Shown piece after piece: positions 10,446 to 22,442 of a DNA stretch of 64,000 bases. The notes below the pieces were generated by a model. That model was not told the origin of the DNA. It made no database searches and saw only the letters and a list, made by a program, of their open reading frames with translations. A program made the translations under genes and the position numbers. The DNA lies in contig JAGFMI010000015.1 in NCBI GenBank assembly GCA_021030905.1, positions 558,001 to 622,000 of the forward strand, written 5' to 3'. How positions within the stretch are numbered: position 1 is the stretch's first letter; each line of letters begins with the position of its first letter. This DNA comes from Pyrenula massariospora (taxonomy: Eukaryota; Ascomycota; Eurotiomycetes; Pyrenulales; Pyrenulaceae).

Positions 10446-11606
10446 TGTCTCACCGAAAGGGTGGTTGTGGTCACAAAGGAGAGTGCTCGAAGGACAGCGT
10501 CCCTACATGAAAGCCAGAAACTTCAAGAACGCAACCTCTCAGTCACTCCTGACGACCTTGTCAGACCTCAAATCCCTGGATGGCCCAGTGTCAGGGTAAG
10601 CCCACAAGCTTTCGACTCATAATTTGCTTTGACTGGCCATTTTCTTCACCCTTCCCTCATGTGTCTGGAGATCACATGACTTGTTAGAAAGAGCTGCGGG
10701 TGAATGCAGCCATTGCTGTATGACCTTGTCCAGATGGCAAGCATCTGCTCGATGAGCGTCAGATCTCATTTCCAATTGTACAACCTCAAATCAAGTCCTA
10801 ACAACCTATTTTTGGCGGATGAAAATGCATGATAGGCCATTGGAAGAGACTTGAACGCCTGTTCCCGACGCTACGGCTTTGTCATCATTATTATAGAAGC
10901 CGACTGTGGCTCTGAAGCCTTTGTGCAACTATGAAAGCCAAGATGAAAACCTTTAAGTTCGAACAAAGGATGATCCACGTGCTCCCCCAAACTGACAGCT
11001 TGAGGAGCCTCACTTTTTCCATTTCTACCCTCAACCTATGGTATCTGTTGCGGCAATTCTTTGATGGACACATGAATGGCGCGAAACTATCCATGAACAG
11101 GCCAATAAAGGTACGTATCACGCAACGGCAGGTTTTCTCGTGATTCCCGGGGCCGTTGCACCTTTCCAGGCCCATAGTCTTACCCAGTGACTTTTGAAGA
11201 CGTGGTCGTTTTGCAAGTAAATTGGGTAATCCTAGTGTACGGATCATTTTCGTTTTAGTAGCATCGAGAGATATACGCCGTCAACCCGGCTTTCTGGTCA
11301 CTCGCGGGCTTCATTTCCTATAATGCGTGTTTTAACTGGTGTTGAGGCTCTGCTCCTAAGATCATTGAATGTCACAGTGCAGTCAAGTAATAGCTTTTAC
11401 GCCAATCTTACTGATTTGAAGGTGCCGACTTTATTTCTACGGCAAATCTGAAGCAGTGAATTTTGAGATCCCGAAAATCCCTAAATTCAATGTTGCTTTG
11501 AAAGATCTCGTCACCAGCTTCTACTTAGTAAATCTACCCCTCCGCTCGGGAGAGCTATCATCGCACAGCTTCTAGCAACCGCTACATTTTGTTTCCATCC
11601 TTCCTC
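10446..11606. other. Intergenic region, nothing recognised
   Basis: About 1.2 kb between the 5' end of AIM6 and the 3' end of CFT1. Short frames on both strands lack recognisable domains. It contains the AIM6 promoter. Confidence 0.4.
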
Positions 11607-14600
11607 TCACAGATAACTCAAACCTTCCACCCCTCCTACCCCGGCTCCTCTCAGATCCCCCACAATCTCCTCCACACTTCCACCCGCCCTCTCCGCCCAC
11701 CCCGCTCTAACCTGGCTACTCTGCCCCGCCCATCTCCCCAGCAAATTCCCATCCAGCACCGCCCGCCCGCCCATACCATCCGTCTCAACCCTCCGATGCG
11801 CCCTCGGGTTCAAGCCGCACGGATGCTCCAGGCTATTGCTCAGCACAGTCTGCAGCGTGCTCAGGCGGCGGTACTGGGACTCCGTGAGGGGGGTCAGCAG
11901 CGAGATCGCGCCCGTACTGTGCGTCAGCAGCAGCTGGTGGGGCGGCGCCTCCTCGTCGTTACCCCCGTCGGTGGGAATATTCGTTCTCGGGACGAGCGCG
12001 CACCCCGTCACCAACCCCCCTCCAACGTGGAACCTGCTCCGGCTCAACAACCTCGTCCCCTGCCCGCTCTTGGGATTCTCTGGATCAAACTGGAAAACGT
12101 GCAGCTCGCTGTCCCCATCCACGGCAACAACATACAAATTCTTCCCATCCGGCAGAAAATCCGCGGCCAGGACGTCAAGCCGGCGCATCGTATCCCTGCC
12201 CAAAACGCGGAGCTTGTACGGCTCCTCGCTGTACGCGGTGAGCCAGAGCCCCTTCACCGCGTCGCCGAACAGACACAATCCCGTGCCGCGCAGCTCCCGC
12301 GCGACCGAGACATAGTAATTCATATCCAGGAACGCGACGGGCAGGATCGTGTTGTCCTCCTTGAGCCCGCGCACCATGCACTTCTGGCCCTGGCTCGCGA
12401 GAAAAAACCCCTGGGATCCGATCGGGGAGAGGGCCGTGACGGCGCCCTTGACGTCCTCTTTGGCGATGAGCTTGAGTTTGAGGTCTGATTCTGGGGTTTC
12501 GGGGTCGGGCACGACGGGGACGACGTCGAAGATGTAGATGGAGCCGCGGGCGGTGATGTCTTCGCCTTTTGTGACTGCGGTGCCGACGACGATTTGGTCG
12601 CGGCGCTCCAGGTCGGTGTCCTCGGAGATGGAGAGGTTGAGCGTTTTGAGACACATCACGCGCTCTGATGAGTCGAAATCATGTGTATCGATGACTGTCC
12701 TTGTCTTTCCGCTCAGAAGTTTAATAGAGCCTTGTTCGATTAATGGAGGGAAGGATAGCGGTTCGTCTGCCCACTCGGGGTGCCATTCGTCGTCTTGGGG
12801 GAGGCGGAATTCAGCGGCACGGCTCGTACCGAGAACGTAAGTCCCTGTTTTGGGGAAGTAGGTGATGTTCGAGACATCGCAGCCAAGCGACTTTTTGGAG
12901 ATGATCCAAGAGGAGAAGAAGGCAGTGTGTGGATTGAGAGTGCCGCGACAGATGTTGGATGATGAGTCGGTGTAGATGAATCCATTCGGGACGCTTTCTG
13001 TGTGGTAGGAGCCGAAGTTGCTGACATTTTTGGGGCGAAGTGTGATCATCTGCGGTATGCTGGTTGCTGACCGAAGAAAAAGAGAGGGTGAAGGAGTAGG
13101 TACATAAACAGCTGCGTAATTGCCTAGATTTTGTAATACCCGAAGAGAAGTTCGCTGGTTTCGAGTATCTACGTTTAGGCTGTCGAGGTTGTGCTCAGCA
13201 GATATAGTTAGCAAAGACGAGTTTTGTACACGAGAGAATCTTAGATCTCGGAGTCCAGAGGATTGATCAGGGTTCCAAAAAGGTTGGTAGAGAACCGTCT
13301 CTTGACGTGCCGTTCGAAGGAAGAGATACGGTGACCTTTCCGTCTCGTCACCTAGGTCTGCAATCATAGCTTCGGTCAAAGTTTCCGTCTCTTTCCAGTG
13401 CTTTGGTAATGGCTCGTCCGAAAGTCTCGTAGGCAAGAAGTTGAGTGCTTTGTAGTAGAAGAGTGGGTTTGAGAGATTCAAGAGCGAGTATATGTAGAGA
13501 CTCCCGTCCACGCGAAGAAGGGTCACAATAACATTATCGGCACCACCAGTGTCTTGATGGAGTATGTTACCCTGGTCTTGGTAGAGTGAGCCAGAGAGCC
13601 ATCCATCTTTAGGCAAACCCGAAACATCTGCTTCGTCTAGGTCGCCGCTCTGATCTGCCTGCAGCAAGAGCAAGCTTAAGTCATCCTTTACAATCAGTAC
13701 GGCGGAATCAGTGAAGCTGACACTTGATACGTAAGCTTCAGAGTCGCCATCCTCGTCAGCAACGGGGTATATCTGCGCTAGGCCAAATTCTGCGTTGCAA
13801 TGAGCATACAACATTGCTTAATGTGGAAACTTTCACTCACCACTATCGTAACTCCGAAGCTCGTTCTTTACAACCTGGACCACTCTGGTGCCCCCGGCCA
13901 AGGATCCGACATCTATTGTGGGCCCGGCTTCTGTGTCAAAGTCAGTGCCCGTTCTCTCCCTGAGATTATTCCCTGCAATAGAGTGAAGCTTCGTGATCCG
14001 ATCGTCGTCGTCCTCTGTCTCAATGATCATATACTGATCATAATTCTCTTCACTAGGTTCCTCCCCTTCCTCGCTTTTCTCCTTGATTCTTACGGACCAA
14101 ACGCCAGTGATATCTGACATTTTGGATGCATTATGAATGACAGGGTCTAGCTCTCTATTCAGAAAGCAGACTCCTCCTGCATCCTCAAGTCCCGTGCTTA
14201 TGGCCAATTCCAACTCTGAGAGTGACGAAGTAGAGGTATCGGTCTGTTTCGCTTCATAGCGTGACCATGGCTGACCGAAAGTAAAATCTCTTATCGGTGC
14301 CAAAGTAGGAACTTGGTCCAAGACACGGAACTCAAGGCCACCTATGGAGTTCGGATCAAGCGATTGGGTTCGATGCAACTGAGTTGCATCGTCAGCATCA
14401 CCATAAATGTCATCGTCGTCTTCATCCTCCATATCTTCATCGTCCAAACTCAATCCGGTATCTTCAGTCAAGGCTTGGCCGACACGAGAGCTGTGTCGCT
14501 TTAGCACAGAGGTCTTCTTCCCCCATCCTAGTAGAAATGAATTAGAGCTTTCAAAGCCAATGAAGGCTTTTCCGATTCCAAGAGGTGCAGTGCAAGAGGG

Positions 14601-15764
14601 TTCACTTGCACTTAGGTCCAGGTCGAGGCTCAGGCGATGCACGGTCAGGCCTGAGACTGTCCTTCCGTCTAGTCTAAAAGACAGTCTCGCTAGGTCGCCA
14701 TTCGAGAGGACGATAAGCATATCACCGGTCGGAGTCCCCATCTGCTCAATCTGAGATCCTTCCAGACGCATAGACAGGTCCGATTGATCCGCCATGGAGA
14801 ATGAAGAGCACTGGCGAGCAAATTCATTGACACCAACGGCACTGGTCTTTCCACCCTGATCGATATGTACTAACTCATTGGTGCCGACCAAAAGCGAGCC
14901 TCCCACTGGTAGAGGAAGTGAAACAACCTTGAACAGATCATTTGGCAATCTGTGCGTCGACGAAAGTGGTGTAGAAGCTTTCTGTTCAAGGTCCAATGTA
15001 AAAACTGTGTAGCAGGTAACATCCTTCCGCTCATGCATCAACGCCTGAGATCTAGCGATCGAGGAATACAAGACGCCAAATGCAGGCTCTCGAAATTCAT
15101 AGAGAAAGGTAATGTCGACAGGGTGCAAAACCCCGGGGTCAAGCTCTGTTAAGGATAAAACAAATGAGGAGGCATACGGAGTTTGGTAAGAATTGATGTC
15201 CCCATTGGTCTTTTTCGTTGCGGACGCGTCTCCATTTAGTTCCCCGTCAAGCTCGGCGTCAAAGTCGTCCATGATCAGATCATCACCCAGTTGGTGGAAT
15301 GGCAAAATCGCTAGATTCTTCTGTCCAAAATTAAAGGCTGCGCATCGACTGCTTGGATCTACAGCAAGATGTCCTAGGCACTGATTTAGATCTGGTGCCC
15401 ATGGGCTCATCTGAAGCTCTTCGCTTTCGTAGTAGTGTATTGATGTTGTCGACATGCTATTCTTTTCTGGATCCCATTCGATCAAGCTCAATTTTGCGTC
15501 GAGTAGAGCCACCAGAACAGCCTCCCCACCGCTCTTCGAGTTGAGTATTTTGATTCGACCAAGTGATATAACAGTGCCTGATACATCGCATTCCGCGACA
15601 AGGATAAGCTTTGTCTCATTCCCATTGTTTAAAGTCTTGTGTGAGAAGACTTGGAGGAGCGAGGTTTTCGCGATAACTAGATTGCTAGCTGTAGCAGACG
15701 TAAAGGGCAACGCTACAGCATCTGTGACCCCACTTGGAGCAATGAGATCTGTATAGCATTGCAT
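11607..15764 (-). CDS. CFT1: Cleavage and polyadenylation factor subunit Cft1 (CPSF160)
   Basis: Large scaffold subunit of the mRNA 3'-end processing complex, which helps recognise the poly(A) signal in the nucleus. Exons are 15764-13841 and 13789-11607 (1,368 aa), split by a 51-nt intron whose removal joins RSYDS to EFGLAQIYPV as in fungal Cft1. The start at MQCYTDLIAPSGVTDAVALPF matches the usual fungal N-terminus; the frame stays open upstream but those codons look like leader. Beta-propeller segments such as AKLSLIEWDP and SIHYYESEEL in propeller 1 and LLLLQADQSGDLDE in the middle are conserved, and the C-terminal CPSF-A region is complete. An acidic insert (DDEDMEDEDDDD) lies in the first third. 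Length agrees with family members of about 1,350-1,450 aa. Confidence 0.94.
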
Positions 15765-16443
15765 GGTCGTCCTGGTTTCTAATTCACAGCCTACGAGGCT
15801 CAAGTAAATTTGGCGTTTAGAAGGGGTCGTCTCCTCCACCCCAACGTGCAACGGATAAGGTTGTGAATGGACGCCGCTCAAAAGTAAGATATTTCCTACA
15901 CACCGAAATACTAATTCTGGATCATTGCCTTTGTAAAGGATATTGGTAATAAACGACGTTTTCCACCGCGCCTCATTAATATTCTGAGCGGAACACTTGC
16001 ACGCCCAAAGACAATATGTAGGCAAGCAGATTTGGACCGGCTACATGGCGAATACGGTCGCCTTGTTCGGGGAAACCAACAATCGGACTGCATGTACGGC
16101 GATGCTGCACTCAAATCTGATCGTGTGTATAGTCTGGAATGAAGAGTTCCAATGGCTGGATTGTTTGCGGCCAAGCTTCGGGAATCTTGGCGGTTCGTAA
16201 CTAGGCCCGAAGGCCCGCTAGGTACGTGCGCTAGTCTGCCTTTCGCATCACTCACCGAACACTGCTTCTGTCAACTTCTATCTCCCGTCGCACCCGGTTT
16301 CTCACCCTATAAAGTTGCATGAAGTCACAAATCGGTCGCTAGCATTCCTCATTGGCTTCGGTTGCAAGACCCAGAATTTTTGGGCCGCGGCCGTTCCTGC
16401 TTGAGGTAACCTTCCTGGCTCCGAACATACAGCATATCAATTC
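15765..16443. other. CFT1 upstream region
   Basis: Promoter and leader of CFT1. The CFT1 frame stays open to about 16025, but the upstream residues show no resemblance to Cft1 and the family start lies at 15764. Confidence 0.4.
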
Positions 16444-16476
16444 TCAAAGACATATCTCAATCGCACAATTGTAACA

Positions 16477-16949
16477 ATGGCTTCCCTCACCCTCCGAGGT
16501 AACAACTTTACCTTCTTCTAGGCCAAACCCAGAGAGTCTTCGTGACTGCAGAAGACGACAAGTTTGATCAGAGCTTCGCCATCGTAGGTACCTCTCCAGA
16601 CACCCTTTCCCTCCGATATAAAACGTCTTGCCCAATATTCACGTCCGATTCACTCACACAAGGGTTCAGGCCTTGGAGATTCCACGATCATAAACCTCGA
16701 GTTCTTCCGCTATGGAACTTTTCACTGATCCACCATGATAACGAATTACCTGAACCTTCCTTCCAGATCCAAAATCTACAATCTACTCTCCCTCTGTACA
16801 CATCCTCGTACACCACCACCCCTAGGATCACTGATGCACTAGCATAAATGTGCTCACTTACGACTATCTATAGCGTTAGGAAGGACGGCTACCGCGACTG
16901 CCGCGGCGGAAAGATCCTCGGAGAGTACATGCAAAGCAATTCCGGGGTC
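16477..16949 (+). pseudogene. Possible unrecognised gene or gene remnant
   Basis: Coding-like pieces on the + strand that I cannot assemble with confidence. The first is ATG at 16477 giving MASLTLRG. The second is the open stretch QTQRVFVTAEDDKFDQSFAI at about 16522-16583. A third, at about 16667-16726, is reachable through a plausible intron beginning at 16584 and gives GSGLGDSTIINLEFFRYGTF. A last piece ends in GGKILGEYMQSNSGV and a stop at about 16949. The first gap is only 23 nt, too short for an intron here, so the locus may be damaged. No family is recognised. Confidence 0.25.
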
Positions 16950-17111
16950 TGAACACAAAGCCCTTCTGCCTACCATCGCAGACCGAGGAGAGATGAGCGT
17001 ATGAAAGAGCCTAGTACTGATAAGTGGCATCGACTTAGAGGACGTATTTTACTTCTACAAGGACCTTCCATCCCGTAAGAGTCCTTCGACCTACCCCTTG
17101 GCTTCCGTACA

Positions 17112-17114
<3 letters not shown>

Positions 17115-17175
<61 letters not shown>
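17115..17175. repeat. 61-nt homopolymer poly-C tract
   Basis: An uninterrupted run of C from 17115 to 17175, then one A and six more C. On the opposite strand this is poly-G, able in principle to form G-quadruplexes, with i-motifs on the C strand. Such a length is very unusual in a fungal chromosome and its exact size is probably not reliable in any assembly. Confidence 0.95.
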
Positions 17176-17220
17176 ACCCCCCAAAACCTAGCCTTGCGGC
17201 TCTTGTCCCGTCACAGCTCC

Positions 17221-17440
17221 CCATCATATCATATCATACCCAGCCCAACAAAAAACCCCAAGGACCCTGCCCAGCCCAGCCTAGCCCAGTCAAAACCCCA
17301 GCGAGTCCATGTGGAAGCACACCGCACCGCACCGCACCGCACCGCACCACACAGCATAGCAGAGTGTAATCCCCGTCCTCAATCTCTCCATGTCATACAT
17401 ACATACATACACACACTCCCCCATTCCATTCCATTCCGTT
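17221..17440. repeat. Cluster of short tandem repeats
   Basis: Visible units in order are ATCAT at about 17224-17238, CCCAGCCTAG-like at about 17270-17290, ACCGC x5 at 17321-17345, CATA x4-5 at about 17394-17411 running into CA, and CCATT x3 at 17421-17435. All lie within 270 bp of the poly-C run, pointing to a slippage-prone segment. Confidence 0.8.
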
Positions 17441-18512
17441 CCACCCCACTCTACGATCCCATCCACCCATCGCATCACCCAGCCGCGGGCGGTGGCGGGA
17501 GGGGACACGACGCTACACCTCATTGCGCTGCGCTGCCTAAAGTGCGGTCAAATGGAGATAGAGAGAGCCATCTCAGATCAGTACAATTCGTAACCGGTCT
17601 TTCACACCGTAAAGGAAAGGGATTTTCCCCTTGCCCCTCCGCTTTTGGCCTTTGCGCGCACGTGTGTGTGTGTGTACCAGGGCAGTCGGAATTTCACGTA
17701 TAGAGCAGCGGAGGATCGTGGTGTTTCAGAGGAAGAGTATTTGATTAGCTCGTTACAGTACGTTACAAGAATAATTGGTTTTTAATTTCTATTTATTTAT
17801 CTAGGGAGGTAGATCATAAACTTATGGGTATGGGTTTGGCTTGCTTCAAAGGTATTTATGGGTAGTCGCGGGCTGACTACGTAACAAGGTACTGTTGAGG
17901 CGGCACATAGATTGTACAGTCTCGTGGTGAGGCGACGCATATGAGATGAGCTATTACAGCAAGCATGAGCCTCAACCTCCAGCCCGACGCGATGCAAGTG
18001 AGTTATACTGAATTGTGATTTCCTCGGCCGATCAGCAATTGTGCCTTCCCCATGAGATGAGATGCAGTCGTTAGGATGGTTTCTTCGATGAGCTAGATCT
18101 GGTGGAAGTTTGTACGAGCCCACTTGGTGTCGTGCCTTTCAAGTATGGAAGTGGACAGGTGCGCCCCGCGAAGCCGTTTGGGTAAGGGTTATGGTGGAGA
18201 AGTAGATCGGCCGTTGACTTGGAGAGGACGGATCAGAACGCGACGATGGTTCCTTGCGAACTGAAGCGCGCAGAATTCAGCTGCTAGGATGGAAGATTCC
18301 GAAGCGGGGATAAGTATACAACTGCAGGGGCGTGGTTTCCCTAAATCATGTAGCGTGAGAGTATCTGAAACTCTGCATGCCCTAGGTATCGGTTGGACCT
18401 GCTGTAAAATGTGTCCCTCTCTGGCAACCCGGATTCTTCTCGAAAAGTCATGATGCAATTTCCCATTTAGGTAATATCGCTCGTTGGATGATCGCGCGCG
18501 CTTTCGGCGGTC

Positions 18513-21008
18513 TTAGGTCGGGAAAGTGGTCGTTGGAGGAGCCATGTTGCCGAGATTGTGATCCTGAATCAACACGTCAGTACATGTCTCTATATTTCCC
18601 TCCGATACATTCTATAAGCGAGCATAACAGGTACAGAAAGGACAGTGAGACCAGCTTACCTTCGCATACTCACTCCCCTTCTCCTCGTATTCACTTCGGC
18701 TGATCGTCGCCCCATTTCTTCCGGCTGCACTACTCTGCGCCCACCACGCTGCTGCTCCCTTCCACGCATCGAGAACGGGATCCTTGGCCTTCCTCACCGC
18801 CAAATCAGCATCTATCGGCAGTACAGCTCGGAGCTCGTTTTCTAAGCGCACATCAAACCCCTGAAAAAGTGTGTTTCCTCCGGTGACGAAGATGTCTTTG
18901 AGCAAGCGCTGCTGCTCCTTAGGGTCGTTGAAACGTTGTAGAACGATATCGGCTATGATTTCAACGAGGCCAGCTTGGTCGACTCCAGCAATACCGGGCT
19001 GGAAGATGACTTCGGGAACGCGAATCCGCTCAACATTCAGGTGTATTTGATGTGCTTCTCGTTGGCTCTCTTGATCGAAAGGCCGAGGACCTCTTAGAAA
19101 GGCGTGCAAGAGAGACTTGGTCCAATCGCTTTGCGCTTCAAGTGTGTTTTGTTCCGTAAACGACGGATCAAATTTGAGCAATTGCGCCTCCACGGATTTA
19201 AGGGCCGCGCTCGGGTCTTCTTCTTCCTCCTCATCAGAGGCCGGGTCTGTTGCAACCGTTCGATAAACGCCCCAGTCATCGTCGTTGGCACCGAATCCGT
19301 CATCGTATTCTCCCCCACCTCTTCGTCGCTTCTTCGGTCCGTCAGAGGCAAGGTTTGCCAGAGTCTTCATCCGCATTTGCGACGCAAGAGATTTACGATT
19401 CCCAAGGTCCTGTTTCTGCCGCTCTCTCTCCTTGATTTTAGCCAGGAGATCGTTTCTCGCAGATCGACGCTCCTCAATCCAATCATCGAAATGATTCTCA
19501 CGCTTTTCATTGTCTAGCCTCTCCTCTTCGGCGATGCGTGCGCGTTCTCGCTCCTTCTCGGCTTTAGCCCGTTGACGTGCTTCAACCCCTGACTTCATTA
19601 GTCGCTGGTGTCTTTTGTCTTTAATTCCCGCCTCGTCAAGCTGGTCATCCGGCACATCAAGTAATGGGAAAGACTGCTCCTCTATAGCCTCGTCCTCCTC
19701 ATTCCCAACGTCTTTATTGCGAGACTTGCGGATTGATTTCTCTAGGTCGCGTACCACTCGCTCGAGCGCCGCTTCATCCTTGAAATCGTCAGCATCAAGC
19801 AGCCGTTTCTGTTCTTTCTTCGTGGTTGCATTTTCAATTTTGCTCTGGAGTTGCTTGAAGTAATCGAGCTCCTGCTCTTTCTTGATTAGACGGTCTAGAC
19901 GCATTTTTGCAGCCTGCTCCTGCAACCGACGACCCGACTCCTTCTTCCTCTCTGCGATTTTAGCTAGCTCCTCCGGTGTCTTTTCTGGGATGATGTGCTC
20001 AGTGAATGGATATTGAAGTACAACGTCACGTTCTTCCAGCCCGCTCCAGTCAAGAAACCCTGCAATCTCGGTTGGATAATCCAACGATATTCGACAGAAC
20101 CGACGAATCATATCCTCCATCTGATGATCGTACATTTTCCCCGGGAATGTAGGATACTTAAGACGCATAAGCTTCATGAGATATTCTTGTGCTTGAGAGC
20201 CTCCCCAATTTAGACGCGCCGAGTTCAGAAGCAGAGGTTTAGAGTCAAGGACAGGTATGACGTGCGTCGATGTGTGAGAGGACGAAACGACTAGACCAGA
20301 TGATCCTTTGTTGTAGTGATATGAGAAAAGCGAGTCAATACCATACGTAACACTCGGCGCAGAGTAACACTCGAAAAGAATTTCGTTCATAGCTAGTTCG
20401 GTCAGAGACGTGCACCTCCATCCACAGGGCGACTTACTCTTGCGTGTATAGCCCATATTAGCGAGAGGCTCTGTCATGACAATCGGACGGCCAACTCCTC
20501 CCCGGCTACCGTCGACACCCAGCTTGAGAAAGACGTAGTCTAGTATGCCCTCCATCACATCCCAATTTGTTACAACGCTGCTCCCAGCCTCGAAAGCATT
20601 CTTAATCTGGCCCCGTGTAGTTGCATCGATGTATGCATCATGACCAATAAAAGTAAGACCCTTATTCAACTTTCGGTCTCGATATCTTGCCATTATCGGG
20701 GGAAGGAAGAAGCGTGGATTCTTGTCATATGAGAATCCTGCTTTAACGAGACTAGCTCCTAGCCACGATGGTCAGCATGAATAATCTCATGGAACCAAAA
20801 GTTTGTCGATACCATTGTCGATGACGATTGCGCTTTCGTCGGGTGTCGCCGCACTCTGCTTGTAACCATCTGGTTGAGGCGGCTTGAAGCCCTTGAACGG
20901 GAAATCAGCCGGTTCATGAAGCTTCGGAGGTGATTGCACATTGGTCTCTGGCTGAGGTGAAGGGAGTCGGCGCTCATTTACGATAGATCTTATAGAGGAG
21001 ATCGTCAT
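18513..21008 (-). CDS. ARP5: Actin-related protein 5, INO80 complex subunit
   Basis: Nuclear actin-related protein of the INO80 chromatin remodeller, where Arp5 pairs with Ies6 to contact the nucleosome and couple ATP hydrolysis to sliding. Exons are 21008-20813, 20758-18660 and 18563-18513 (781 aa). The first intron joins IVIDNG to ASLVKAGFSYDKNPR, rebuilding the actin nucleotide-binding start. The second joins EYAK to DHNLGNMAPP and a stop 16 codons later. Diagnostic Arp5 segments are YRDRKLNKGLTFIGHDAY and ATTRGQIKNAFEAGSSVV. The large charged coiled-coil insertion between actin subdomains (about residues 290-500, Lys/Glu-rich) is characteristic of Arp5. Divergent to IES6, whose start is about 3 kb away. 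Confidence 0.94.
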
Positions 21009-21758
21009 GGCAGAGGTTTTGCGTTGCGTCTCGAGAAGGCCTTGAGCAGGGGACTACCGCTAATTAAAAGTGTTGCATGCTATTTCGATGCGTCGCCAGT
21101 CTAGGTAGCATTGTGCGGTAGAGAGTCTGGCGAGACTGTAAGACTCGGTTCTAGCGATGTAGTTAGCGGACGAAAGGTAGGCTGTTGGTAGAAAGAAGCC
21201 GTCTAAGTTAGAGTGACAATTATGTCTTTCGTTCTGTCATTGCGGGCAAAATCAGCATCCGCCCATACCGCCTCGCCTTGGCCGTAACACATGTGTCCCG
21301 AGCTCTCCTTTCTACAACGACACAGCGAGCGATGTTTCTCTACTACATTCCTCGGTCCCTACCCGCAATGAGGCCCATTTCTGGTCCCGAGAAAGACGCG
21401 ATGTCACGGGTGGTACGCCGTGGTCACTAGGTCTACTTTCAAGCCTCTCTTTGCGCTGCCCACATGGGTGGTTGCCGTTTTGATCAACCCAGGGACCGCG
21501 ATGATATAAAGCGCAAAAGTCGACCGTATCGGTCTCGGTTTTAATTAGAAGCTCGGTCGTAAATCTCTTAAGATGTGCCTGCCAATAAATTCCGTCCGTA
21601 TCGGAGTCATCAATACCTCACGGTCAGGTCAACTATTAGGCGATCGAAATGTCAAAAAAATCTCACCCATATTTAGCTTCCACCAGCTGGACGTAAGCTA
21701 TCACTTTCCTCATCAGGCTTCTACGAAGTATAAACGTAGACACTTCTCCTCCCGAAAG
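21009..21758. other. Intergenic region
   Basis: ARP5 promoter side. No gene, repeat or RNA is recognised. Confidence 0.4.
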
Positions 21759-22442
21759 ATGACTATCACAGAGATTATACATTTTAATGCAAAACCGTCA
21801 CCCGATGCCCGCACGTCGCGCAGCACAGTTACCGACACGACCCAGAAAAAGATCAATGCCCTTGAAGGAATAAGAACCCCTCAGCATTTTTTCCTTGGCC
21901 TACAAGTTCAGCATAAGGGTAGCGGGCAGATCACGTCAGAGTGGGATGGTGTTCAGGATTACAGCCACTTTAAAACCACCCCGGAGTTCAAATACTTTAT
22001 AAGGAACATGCGCAGTCTTTGTGGCGAGCCACAGAACATTTTCCACGTCGAACTCGACCGGTCGGCATTTGGACCAGATGGGCTTGCCACGGCGAACGTA
22101 ACCGAATATGCACATTCCTACTTCCCAGCTTCCGGGTCACGTCAAAGTTCCAGGAACCAGTCGAAAAGGATTTCTCAAGGTTTGATGAGATTCTCAGTAA
22201 AGGCGCAAAAGGAAATTTGATTTGTGCGTCTGGCTGGGTGCTGGAAGAGCAACAGCACGAGAATGTCAAGGGTGAGAAGGCCAAGTGTTTCTTAGTGATC
22301 AGGGGATGGAAAGTATGGCTCATTTCGAGCAATCGGCGCAGAGTGATGCCAGTAAGACGGCCATACCAATACTATTGTATGGAATGCGCCGTTCAAAATG
22401 GCATGTGTCCATTTGCAGTATGAGGTTATGTCTAGACACTAA
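21759..22442 (+). pseudogene. Decayed two-domain dimeric alpha-beta-barrel (ABM/EthD-like) protein gene
   Basis: Starts at ATG 21759 (MTITEIIHFNAKPSPDARTS) and is clean through VELDRSAFGPDGLATANVTE and YFPAS. It then continues in other frames: VTSKFQEPVEKDFSRFDEIL with CASGWVLEEQQ, then MAHFEQSAQSDASKTAIP, then WNAPFKM and a stop near 22442. The pieces run in the order expected of small fungal proteins with two ferredoxin-like dimeric-barrel repeats; FKTTPEFKYF closes repeat 1 and ESMAHFEQS lies in repeat 2. Three frame changes are needed, near 22131, 22310 and 22375. Each fits loss of one base from a short homopolymer (C, G and T). None can be an intron because no sequence is left over. It is either a young pseudogene or a locus with consensus errors. 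The role of this family is generally unknown. Confidence 0.65.

Larger units (their letters stand above)
16950..18512. other. Gene-free stretch with poly-C run and microsatellites
   Basis: About 1.5 kb without a convincing gene. It holds the poly-C tract and several short tandem repeats between 17221 and 17440, then ordinary unique sequence to the ARP5 3' end. Long proline/glycine frames here are products of the repeats and were not called. Confidence 0.5.

Noticed and set aside
11589-12488. 299-codon + strand frame over CFT1
   Set aside because: Antisense shadow of a well-supported conserved gene; product is Arg/Pro-rich without domain.
17098-17703. 201-codon frame starting in the poly-C run
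   Set aside because: The poly-proline start is the homopolymer itself and the rest is microsatellite translation; no splice or family support.
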